Shown piece by piece: positions 1 to 6,016 of a stretch of 25,219 bases of DNA (positions within the stretch are counted from its first letter, which is position 1; the number at the start of each line of letters is the position of its first letter). The notes below the pieces were generated by a model. The model searched no databases and had not been told where the DNA came from. It saw nothing but the letters and a program-made list of their open reading frames with translations. Source of the DNA: an uncultured Oscillospiraceae bacterium. Its GTDB lineage: Bacteria; Bacillota; Clostridia; Oscillospirales; Acutalibacteraceae. Made by a program: the position numbers and the translations under genes. Location of the stretch: assembly GCA_900543395.1 (NCBI GenBank), contig UQQT01000035.1:1-25219 (forward strand). Direction: 5' to 3'.

Positions 1-186
1 CGATATTTTCTATGTAGGCGTTCAGCTCGCCCGAAAGCCACAGACTGCTGAAAAGTATTTTATCGTGCTTTCGGATATAGGCGTAGTGGCGCTGACCGAA
101 GCGACCAAAGGTGGGGTGCTCGGGTGCGGCAACATTCGGCAGGAGATAGTCGCCCTCTTTGCGGTAAGTGCCGTCCATGCGTTCAA
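1..186 (-). pseudogene. TnpV fragment, 5'-truncated, running off the left window edge
   Basis: In the frame whose first codon bases fall at positions 1 mod 3, the minus strand reads ERMDGTYRKEGDYLLPNV, then HPTFGRFGQRHYAYIRKHDK, then LWLSGELNAYIENI. This is nearly the same as residues 9 to about 70 of the intact TnpV at 4065-4439. Homology stops sharply after position 186. The N-terminal MEMKETLF and its SD are absent, and reading upstream meets a TGA with no usable start. TnpV proteins are small products named from Tn4451/Tn4453-type mobilisable transposons of clostridia. The rest of this copy may lie to the left of the window, so its 3' end is unknown. Confidence 0.75.
1..186. repeat. Direct repeat copy 1 (TnpV-derived, 186 bp)
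   Basis: This stretch aligns without gaps to 4232-4417 in the same orientation, with about 11 mismatches by eye. Both copies end at the same bases, gcgttcaa. Beyond that the flanks are unrelated. Confidence 0.9.
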
Positions 187-354
187 CTTGATTAAATCTG
201 AAAGCGTAATAATGTCATTTCCTCGCATGCAATTAAGAATTCGTACAGAAAACGGTAAATTGGTAATATTTTCGTCGATAAAGTCATCGGGATTTAAATT
301 GAATATTTCATAGAGTGGAATATCCATATCTGCGCATTTGCTTGTAATATTCAT
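22..354 (-). pseudogene. AlphaCTD-like helix-hairpin-helix gene, truncated and fused out of frame to TnpV DNA
   Basis: The 110-codon frame has a good start: AAGGAGG lies about 8 nt before ATG. Residues 1-56 look native. The stretch LPFSVRILNCMRGNDIITL resembles the helix-hairpin-helix of the RNA polymerase alpha C-terminal domain (the LSVRSYNCLKRAGI-type motif), a module also seen in small stand-alone clostridial proteins. From about residue 57 (position 186 downwards) the frame runs through TnpV DNA in the wrong phase, giving a Ser/Thr/Pro-rich tail with no expected fold. The simplest reading is that an insertion or recombination with a TnpV element removed the 3' end. A short stable chimeric peptide could still be made. 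The domain match is by eye. Confidence 0.6.
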
Positions 355-390
355 TTTTTCATCCTCCTTATGCCTTACTTGAATTACAAC

Positions 391-403
391 CGAACATTGT
401 TCG
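391..403. promoter_or_regulatory. Small palindrome in the leader of the truncated alphaCTD-like gene
   Basis: CGAAC-att-GTTCG lies about 37 nt upstream of the start codon of the minus-strand gene at 354. It is flanked by gcctt (372-376) and aaggc (406-410), which can pair, so the leader RNA could form a nested hairpin ahead of the SD. It could be an operator or an RNA structure. No partner regulator is evident. Confidence 0.3.
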
Positions 404-473
404 CCAAGGCATCAATTTTAATCATTATACGCCTTTTACTGTCCCAAAAAACGGACACTTTAATGATTTTTTA

Positions 474-2336
474 TCATTCCGCTTCAACGGCAACATGTTT
501 TCCGCTGAAGGCGACGCCGTATTTATAGATTGTTTTTACACCTTTTGATTTCAGCTCGGTGTCGTATTTTTTGTCGTTAATTTGTTTTAATGCTGTTTTG
601 GCAAGCTCTTGTAATTCGTTCTCATTGCAGTTTTTCTCGGCTTTCAGTTCGATGATAATACCGGGAAGATTGCTGACTTTCGGAGAAAGTGCAATATCGT
701 ATCTGCCGTCACCGGATTCACGGTTAGAGGTTACATACGAATTGCCAAACAGAGCACAAACACCGAGCATAAAGCCGTGATAGAAGTTTTCGCCTGCAGC
801 ATCAAAAGCGCTAACCGACTGAATAAGAAAATTGCTGATGATATCTCGCAACTTTTCACCGTTGCCGGAGAATATTGCTTCCTCAACGGCAATAGCCGTG
901 GCTTGCGGAATGAGATTTTCCAACTTTTGAAGGATTTCTTTGCGGTAAACAAGTGAAATTTCTTTATTCGGCAAAGCGACCTCGCACATAAAATCTCCGC
1001 TTATAGAAACGCTCGATTTAACAACTTTCAAATATCCTGCCATCAGCAAGAAACTGTAAATAGATGACGGATTGTTTTTAATTTGCGGATAAATCACGCT
1101 TGTGTCGATATAAGTTGTAAACGAGCCGCCGTTGACAAGAGAAGAGAGGCGTTCGTAGATTTCGTTGTCTGCTTCTTTAATAATCTCACCGATGATGTCG
1201 TTGCTTCCGGTGGAAAGCCAAAATGCTCTCGGCTCACAGTCGTTGCTGAAATAGTTAATAACCGACCACGGGTTGAAAATATCTGTCTTGCCGAAGCGGT
1301 AGCCGTCATACCATTCGCAAACCTCGTCAAACTTATCCGGAGCACTGTAGTACGCCGCCATTTCTTTTACTTCGTTTGCAGTAAATCCGAAATATTCGCT
1401 GTATTTATTATCGAGAACCGAATTTATTGTAAGGTTATTCAGCCCACTGAAAATGCTTTCTTTGGCAACGCGGAGAATACCTGTGAGGAAACCAAATGCC
1501 AGACTCTTATTATCCTTGAAACAGCCGGACAGAAGATTGCGCATAAACGAGATAACATCGTCGTAGAAACCGCTTGTATGCCCGCTTTGAATTGGAGTGT
1601 CATACTCATCAATGATGATAACAGCACCCTCACCGTAATGTTTTTTCAACATTTCAGACAGATACAGCAGCGACCGCTCAAGGTCAACAGCCGAAAACTT
1701 TTCGGACACCATTTTATCGTAAAAATCTTTTTGCTTTTTATCTAACTTTGGACTTTTAGAAAGATCTGAATGCCGGCAGTATTCGCTGGAAATAATCGAG
1801 CCGATATTGGAAAAAGTGTTATCCCAAGAATTGTGTTTTACATCTTTTAATGTAATAAAAATCACGGGGTACTTGCCTTGAAAAGAGCGATAATATTCGC
1901 CTTGTTCCCAGATCTTTTTATCCTTGAAATACTTTGAAGTATCCTCGTTTGTTTTTTCAAAGAAAGTGCGGAGCATATCCATATTGAGAGTTTTGCCAAA
2001 ACGGCGTGGGCGCGTAAAAAGAGTAACCATCGGGCGCTCATCAATGAAATCTTTGAGCATCATGGTCTTGTCGATATAATAATATTCAGTTGAAGCTAAG
2101 CGATAATCAGACACACCGACTGGCAGGGGCAAGTGTTTCGGACGGCTTTTTGCCCGAACATACGCTCCTGTTTTAATTCTGTTGTCAACCGGCTTTTCGG
2201 CACCGGCGGGGATAAGCCAGCTGCGTCCGTTTTTGATAGCACCGGGGATTTTCCCACCAATACAAAGTCCGCGAACTGTTCTTTCGGCTAATTCCCAACG
2301 CATTGCTGCTTCTTTTACAGAAATTACATTCGCCAT
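474..2336 (-). CDS. HTH + AAA-ATPase-like + PD-(D/E)XK nuclease family protein
   Basis: A 620-residue cytoplasmic protein with three parts. Residues 1-48 look like an excisionase/MerR-type helix-turn-helix (ISVKEAAMRWELAERTV). Residues 70 to about 300 match the AAA-ATPase-like family (Pfam PF09820 type), with a Walker-A-like TRPRRFGKT (K115) and a Walker-B-like VIIIDEYDTPI (243-246). The C-terminus carries a PD-(D/E)XK nuclease signature: GRYD (D547) followed by GIIIELK (E563, K565), as in the PF08011 family that follows this ATPase. The family is widespread and multicopy in gut Firmicutes and Bacteroidetes, and its function is unsettled. The start is supported by AAGGAG about 9 nt upstream and a consensus promoter. 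It looks intact. The domain order is known for the family; any role in DNA transfer or defence is inference. Confidence 0.85.
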   Translation of the reverse strand: MANVISVKEAAMRWELAERTVRGLCIGGKIPGAIKNGRSWLIPAGAEKPVDNRIKTGAYVRAKSRPKHLPLPVGVSDYRLASTEYYYIDKTMMLKDFIDERPMVTLFTRPRRFGKTLNMDMLRTFFEKTNEDTSKYFKDKKIWEQGEYYRSFQGKYPVIFITLKDVKHNSWDNTFSNIGSIISSEYCRHSDLSKSPKLDKKQKDFYDKMVSEKFSAVDLERSLLYLSEMLKKHYGEGAVIIIDEYDTPIQSGHTSGFYDDVISFMRNLLSGCFKDNKSLAFGFLTGILRVAKESIFSGLNNLTINSVLDNKYSEYFGFTANEVKEMAAYYSAPDKFDEVCEWYDGYRFGKTDIFNPWSVINYFSNDCEPRAFWLSTGSNDIIGEIIKEADNEIYERLSSLVNGGSFTTYIDTSVIYPQIKNNPSSIYSFLLMAGYLKVVKSSVSISGDFMCEVALPNKEISLVYRKEILQKLENLIPQATAIAVEEAIFSGNGEKLRDIISNFLIQSVSAFDAAGENFYHGFMLGVCALFGNSYVTSNRESGDGRYDIALSPKVSNLPGIIIELKAEKNCNENELQELAKTALKQINDKKYDTELKSKGVKTIYKYGVAFSGKHVAVEAE

Positions 2337-2367
2337 AGTAAAACTCTCCTTACAGTTGTTCGATTAT

Positions 2368-2396
2368 ATTATACCCATATTGCGGCTAAGTGTCAA
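2368..2396 (-). promoter_or_regulatory. Consensus sigma-A promoter for the HTH-AAA-nuclease gene
   Basis: Reading the minus strand: TTGACA, 17-nt spacer, TATAAT. Both hexamers are perfect. The SD (TAAGGAG, rc of 2346-2352) and ATG (2336) follow directly. Confidence 0.85.
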
Positions 2397-2458
2397 TACA
2401 AAACGGCGAAATGTTTGATAATTCGCCGCTGCGTTTCGCCGATTGATAATCAACATAA

Positions 2459-2482
2459 GAAAAGCGGAGCCGAAGCTCCGCT
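2459..2482 (-). terminator. UUCG-loop hairpin with a short T-run (minus strand)
   Basis: On the minus strand AGCGGAGC-TTCG-GCTCCGCT is an 8-bp perfect stem with a stable C(UUCG)G loop, followed by TTTTC. The tetraloop and T-run fit only minus-strand transcription. Its position would insulate the AAA/nuclease promoter from upstream transcripts. The T-run is short. Confidence 0.5.
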
Positions 2483-2511
2483 CAGACCGTCGGCAAATTC
2501 ACGATATAATA

Positions 2512-2533
2512 TTCCTCTTTCTGCAAAGAGGAA
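2512..2533 (+). promoter_or_regulatory. 9-bp perfect inverted repeat just upstream of the MATE promoter
   Basis: TTCCTCTTT-ctgc-AAAGAGGAA ends 6 nt before the -35 box at 2540. The location suits an operator for a dimeric regulator. It could also be an RNA hairpin of another transcript. There is no T-run. Confidence 0.4.
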
Positions 2534-2539
2534 GTATGA

Positions 2540-2568
2540 TTGAAAAGCGCCGCAATTTCTGCTATAAT
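2540..2568 (+). promoter_or_regulatory. Sigma-A promoter for the MATE gene
   Basis: TTGAAA (2540-2545), 17-nt spacer, TATAAT (2563-2568). The predicted start site near 2575 leaves a leader of roughly 135 nt before the ATG at 2713. Confidence 0.75.
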
Positions 2569-2712
2569 GTGCCTGTACACCTTCTTTTTTCATATATAAA
2601 AGCCGATGCAGACGGCATTTTATTGAGAGCGGTCATCTCGCCCGTCTCTCGGTGGAGCATACGGTGCTGCAAAAATAAAAGGCAGTATGCGAAGACTGTA
2701 CAAGGATAAATT

Positions 2713-3996
2713 ATGAGAAAAAGAATATCGGAACTCAAAAGCTTTCATTGGCGGTTGTGGCTCTCTCTTTGTGCGCTTGCACTCATTCCGGCAGTGTATC
2801 AAACGGTCAAAACATTTCTTATCTCCTCAGGCGGGCAGGACGGCACGTTTGACATCATCGGGCAGATGGAATGGTTTGACCTGATAAATGAAACCCTGCA
2901 GGCGTTTCTGATTGTGCCGCTCTACTCTGTGTTAAACCGCATCTTCAAAAATCACCGCGAGGAATTTGCGGGAGCAACATTCAAGACAGGTCTTTGTGCA
3001 TCTGTGCTCTACACGCTTTTCTCGGTCGGTGTTCTTATCTACGGCTCGACACTTATCGGGGCGATGAGCCCGGGCGAGATAGACATAGCGGTCACATCTA
3101 CATATCTCCGCCTTGAAACGCTCGCGTTTATGATGGGAATTATCGTCAGCTTTGCAAATGTAGTGTTCGTCGTGATAGGCAAGGATAAAAACGTCTATAT
3201 CTTTCTCGCCGTCCGCACGGCGCTGTCGCTCATCGCCGACTTTTTGCTGATACCTAATTTGGGCGTTTACGGTGTGGCGGTATCGAATATCATATCAAAC
3301 ACGCTGCTTTCCGCCATGTGCATTATGCTGCTGTATAAACAAGGGTACATCCGTTTCAAATGCTTCAAAAAATCTGACGGCGCAATGCTCCGCGAATGGT
3401 GCAAGACTGGGGTGTTTTCAGGGCTTCAACAGTTTATCGACAACCTTATCTATGCCGTTATGGTCTGCAAAATGGTAAATATGGTCGCCGAGCAGGGCAA
3501 CTATTGGATAGCAAATAATTTTATCTGGGGCTGGCTGCTCATACCTATCACAGCCCTTGCCGAGGTTATCCGCTCGGACTGCAAGGACGGGTACAAAGAG
3601 CTGCGTAAATTCAACTATTACTTTATTGCCGCTGCAAGTGCGATGCTTTGGGTGGTTACCATTCCCACATGGACACCGTTCTTCCGCTATGCGCAGGGGC
3701 TTGAGAATGCAGGAGAGATTTTCGGTATCGTTATAAAGCTCATTCCGTTTTATATTGCGTATGCGGGCTGTGCAATTATCGACAACATCTTTGTGGGGCT
3801 TGGCAAAACCGGCTATAATGCCGTCAATTCTCTTATTATCAACCTCGGCTACTACGGTGTTTTCTATATCCTGTACCGCGCAGGTGTAATCACATTTACG
3901 ATGAACACGATAATTTTGATGTTCGGCTTCGGCATGGTGACACACTTTGCCGTTTCACTTATCGAGGAAAAGGTGTTTTTTCAGAAGAACGCTTAA
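2713..3996 (+). CDS. MATE-family multidrug/Na+-coupled efflux transporter
   Basis: A 427-residue polytopic membrane protein of MATE-family (MOP superfamily) length and pattern: about 10-12 hydrophobic segments and a two-fold repeat. TTFLISS-like and FDLINETLQAFLIVPLYSVL stretches open the first half. GVYGVAVSNIISNTLLSAMC is the typical loop-helix at the end of TM6. The second half begins near residue 235 (SGLQQFIDNLIYAVM). The family exports cationic drugs and metabolites using Na+ or H+ gradients; the substrate here is unknown. The start is supported by AAGGA 6 nt upstream and the promoter at 2540-2568. The gene sits between two TnpV copies, so it may be mobile cargo. The N-terminus is slightly atypical for MATE. 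Confidence 0.8.
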   Translation: MRKRISELKSFHWRLWLSLCALALIPAVYQTVKTFLISSGGQDGTFDIIGQMEWFDLINETLQAFLIVPLYSVLNRIFKNHREEFAGATFKTGLCASVLYTLFSVGVLIYGSTLIGAMSPGEIDIAVTSTYLRLETLAFMMGIIVSFANVVFVVIGKDKNVYIFLAVRTALSLIADFLLIPNLGVYGVAVSNIISNTLLSAMCIMLLYKQGYIRFKCFKKSDGAMLREWCKTGVFSGLQQFIDNLIYAVMVCKMVNMVAEQGNYWIANNFIWGWLLIPITALAEVIRSDCKDGYKELRKFNYYFIAAASAMLWVVTIPTWTPFFRYAQGLENAGEIFGIVIKLIPFYIAYAGCAIIDNIFVGLGKTGYNAVNSLIINLGYYGVFYILYRAGVITFTMNTIILMFGFGMVTHFAVSLIEEKVFFQKNA

Positions 3997-4022
3997 AGAG
4001 ATAAAAGTCCAATAATGCTAAC

Positions 4023-4054
4023 ATTCCCCGCACCTCTTGCGAAGTACGGGGAGT
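4023..4054. terminator. Hairpin between convergent MATE and tnpV genes
   Basis: An imperfect 11-bp stem (CCCCGCAC at 4026-4033 with GTACGGGG at 4044-4051, extended by A-T and G-T pairs) lies between two convergent stop codons. There is no strong T-run on either strand, so it may be a weak bidirectional terminator or a stabilising 3' hairpin. Confidence 0.4.
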
Positions 4055-4064
4055 GATTATGTTG

Positions 4065-4439
4065 CTATCTCAAAATCAATTCCTCATTGACTATCTCCTC
4101 TGCGCGGCGGCGGATATTGTTCATTCGGCGCACCCATTCCATTTGGTCGGTGGCTTTTAGACGATCGGTGACATTTTCATTTTTCGCTATGTCGCATACA
4201 AGCTGAGAGAACATTTCATCGGCTTGCCGGTCGATATTTTCTATGTAGGCGTTCAGCTCGCCCGAAAGCCACAGACTGCTGAAAAGCGCTTTATCGTGCT
4301 TTCGGATATAGGCGTAGTGCCGCCGACCGAAAGGTCCAAAGGTGGGCTGCTCGGGCGCGGCAACATTCGGCAGGAGATAGTCGCCCTCTTTGCGGTAAGT
4401 GCCGCCCATGCGTTCAAATAGTGTTTCTTTCATTTCCAT
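4065..4439 (-). CDS. tnpV: Transposon-encoded protein TnpV
   Basis: A 124-residue protein starting MEMKETLFERMGGTY and containing EGDYLLPNV, a basic RRHYAYIRKHDK segment, LWLSGELNAYIENID and a C-terminal VRRMNNIRRRAEEIVNEEL. This matches TnpV of clostridial mobilisable transposons (Tn4451/Tn4453 type). TnpV is small, basic, presumed DNA-binding, and often found detached from a transposase. A longer frame with a TTG start at 4463 exists, but AAGGAG directly before the ATG at 4439 decides the start. The SD and first codons overlap the end of the abrB-like gene region, so the two are probably translated from one message. No transposase or recombinase is visible in the window. A near-identical fragment lies at 1-186. 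Confidence 0.8.
   Translation of the reverse strand: MEMKETLFERMGGTYRKEGDYLLPNVAAPEQPTFGPFGRRHYAYIRKHDKALFSSLWLSGELNAYIENIDRQADEMFSQLVCDIAKNENVTDRLKATDQMEWVRRMNNIRRRAEEIVNEELILR
4232..4417. repeat. Direct repeat copy 2 (TnpV-derived, 186 bp)
   Basis: The partner of 1-186 in the same orientation, about 94% identical by eye and gap-free. Here the repeat lies inside an intact tnpV gene. Confidence 0.9.
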
Positions 4440-4452
4440 TGACTCCTTTTTG

Positions 4453-4626
4453 TTATTTTCCAAGTCTTGAGGCGAGTTTTTCCACGGCTATTCGGAACTT
4501 TTCGAACGGTGTCAATGTTATCAGCAGCGGGTCGCCCTCGCGTATACGCATTGTACGGCGGATTTCCTTGGGAATAACGACTCGTCCGAGATCATCGATC
4601 CGCCTTACGATTCCTGTTGCTTTCAT
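4453..4626 (-). CDS. AbrB/MazE/SpoVT-type DNA-binding protein (57 aa)
   Basis: A small complete gene: MKATGIVRRIDDLGRVVIPK, then EIRRTMRIREGDPLLI, ending LASRLGK. The sequence RIDDLGRVVIPKEIRR is the diagnostic swapped-hairpin AbrB fold of SpoVT/AbrB regulators, which bind DNA as dimers or tetramers. SpoVT and AbrB carry a further C-terminal domain or tail that this copy lacks. AAAAAGGAG lies about 9 nt before the ATG. The stop lies 13 nt upstream of the tnpV start, so the pair is likely co-transcribed, and abrB-tnpV neighbours are common in clostridial accessory DNA. Its probable role is autoregulation of the module. That role is inferred, and its targets are not visible. Confidence 0.85.
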   Translation of the reverse strand: MKATGIVRRIDDLGRVVIPKEIRRTMRIREGDPLLITLTPFEKFRIAVEKLASRLGK

Positions 4627-4729
4627 ATATAAAAACTCCTTTTTTGCATTTTTGTGTGCGTTAGTATTATTTACGGAGTATTACATATTATTCAGAGCGT
4701 AAGATTGAAGAAAAATGATGTTTGTTCAT

Positions 4730-5566
4730 TTATTTGTTTTTATGTTCTTTATAATAATTTTCTGCGTCATAGTAATCAAAGAAGTCATCGTAATAATAGT
4801 CATAGAAATCTTCGGCATTGGAAAATTTATTTGCGTCAGGCGAGCTTTTTTTTCTGTATTTTCGGGAATTAGGTTTATATGATGAAGTTGTTGTGTATCT
4901 GTCGTCCCAGACTTCTGTAACAACTCCGTTTACACATCTGGCTGTAAAAATCCGAGTGCCGTTTTTGTAAAAATCGTATATGTTTGCAGTGTAACGCCTC
5001 TCTTTTTTTATCTCGATATTGTGACGTACATTATCTGACGGTGCGCCGAGTGATGTGTCTGCAATGCGGGATTCGGACATGCCGACATACGGAACGCCTG
5101 AGGTTATGCGGTTTTCTCGTTCCTGTTCTTTTTTGATTTCCATTTGATTCTTATAAACCTTATATTCTTCCTGCACCCGGTTTTTAAATTCACGAACAGA
5201 TTGTTTTGAAATATAATCGGAATCGTATCGGATTGTAATTTTATCAATCCTATCGTACGCTGATGCAATAAAGCCGGATTCGTAAAATTTATATGCTTCG
5301 CAAAGTGCAATAAGAGATTCGGTGTCTTTAAAATTTTTTTCTTTAATAAGTGAAAGCTGTTCGATTGCCTGTTCATATTCATTAGCTGCAATAAGCTCTT
5401 CACCTTTTTTGTATATGGATGACAGCTTTAACCGGTTAATTACGAATATAACAACAACGACAGTAATGATTGCTGTTGATAAAATGATTGCAATTCTTTT
5501 TATTCTGTTGGTTTTATTTTTAGAGATTTCATCAGCAGATTTGTCCGATATTATGTTATTTTGCAT
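4730..5566 (-). CDS. Unknown membrane-anchored protein with TPR-like segment and Tyr/Asp-rich tail
   Basis: A 278-residue protein not recognised as a named family. Residues 1-24 are polar. One transmembrane helix spans about 25-44 (IAIILSTAIITVVVVIFVIN), with the remainder probably extracytoplasmic. Residues 50-100 (YKKGEELIAANEYEQAIEQL) resemble a TPR-like helical pair. Residues 150-225 contain PYVGMSESRIADTSLGAPSD and TRIFTARCVNGVVTEVWDDR, a small alpha/beta module that I recall from clostridial hypothetical proteins. The last 35 residues are very rich in Tyr and Asp (FYDYYYDDFFDYYDAENYY). GGAGGGG about 9 nt before the ATG supports the start. It is separated from its neighbours by 103 and 450 bp, so it is probably monocistronic. 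The function is unknown. Confidence 0.75.
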   Translation of the reverse strand: MQNNIISDKSADEISKNKTNRIKRIAIILSTAIITVVVVIFVINRLKLSSIYKKGEELIAANEYEQAIEQLSLIKEKNFKDTESLIALCEAYKFYESGFIASAYDRIDKITIRYDSDYISKQSVREFKNRVQEEYKVYKNQMEIKKEQERENRITSGVPYVGMSESRIADTSLGAPSDNVRHNIEIKKERRYTANIYDFYKNGTRIFTARCVNGVVTEVWDDRYTTTSSYKPNSRKYRKKSSPDANKFSNAEDFYDYYYDDFFDYYDAENYYKEHKNK

Positions 5567-5797
5567 GGTATTATTCCCCTCCGAAAAAAGAGATTCAATA
5601 GTATTCTAAGCTGAAATTCAATATGTTATGAGATTCAGGATCTTCGTATTTTTGCAGACACAGAGAAACAATCAAGCTATATATTATGCCGCTTATAACT
5701 CTTATAAGAAGATCGTTCATGATATTGCGCTACATATTTTACTCCATATTTGATTGGTATTTACAATATCTCTGTCTTTTTTTAATTCATTGCAGAA

Positions 5798-5821
5798 TAC
5801 ATCAATATGATGTAGTATAAT
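5798..5821 (+). promoter_or_regulatory. Palindrome TACATC-N5-GATGTA abutting a TATAAT box
   Basis: A perfect 6-bp inverted repeat (5798-5803 with 5809-5814) ends one base before TATAAT (5816-5821). The layout is like an operator covering a promoter. The only upstream -35-like match is TTGCAG with a 20-nt spacer, which is too long. No plus-strand gene follows. Confidence 0.3.
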
Positions 5822-5940
5822 ATAGAAAAAATATAACATACCGAATAATAATTCTCAACAGTAAATGTAATAATTTGACGAAAAATGATAAGTAAAGTGT
5901 AAAAAATCGGACGCGGGTCAAATAATTTCCTTTCAGGCAG

Positions 5941-5970
5941 AAAAATCCCGCAGATATTTCTACCTGCGGG
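5941..5970 (-). terminator. Intrinsic terminator of the TIR-MORN gene
   Basis: On the minus strand CCCGCAG (rc of 5964-5970), a 10-nt loop, then CTGCGGG (rc of 5947-5953), followed by ATTTTT. It lies about 45 nt beyond the stop codon at 6017. Confidence 0.8.
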
Positions 5971-6016
5971 GAGGATTATTTTTAGGTTTTCAGTTGACGG
6001 AATGTTTTTGTAATAA

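Larger units (their letters stand above)
2337..2712. other. 376-bp divergent intergenic region with two promoters and two hairpins
   Basis: Contents from left to right: the minus promoter of the AAA/nuclease gene (2368-2396); an 8-bp hairpin with a tetraloop (2463-2482); a 9-bp perfect hairpin (2512-2533); and the plus promoter of the MATE gene (2540-2568), followed by an untranslated leader of roughly 135 nt. I see no credible gene in it. Confidence 0.75.
5567..6016. other. 450-bp AT-rich intergenic region
   Basis: I see no gene here. It holds the SD of the 278-aa gene near 5575, a 6+6 palindrome overlapping a possible orphan promoter (5798-5821), and the terminator of the TIR-MORN gene (5941-5970). 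The promoter of the 278-aa gene should be in the left half, but no convincing -35/-10 pair is visible. Confidence 0.6.

Noticed and set aside
391..403. CGAAC-N3-GTTCG as a LexA (SOS) box
   Set aside because: The Bacillus-type box needs a four-base spacer. Here it is three, and the adjacent gene is a truncated remnant.
1083..1745. 220-codon plus-strand frame
   Set aside because: It lies entirely antisense to the well-supported AAA/nuclease gene, with no SD or domain.
2443..2709. 88-codon plus-strand frame before the MATE gene
   Set aside because: It has no SD, covers two hairpins and the MATE promoter, and its composition is not protein-like.
3418..3945. 175-codon minus-strand frame
   Set aside because: It is a shadow of the MATE coding strand with no start signal.
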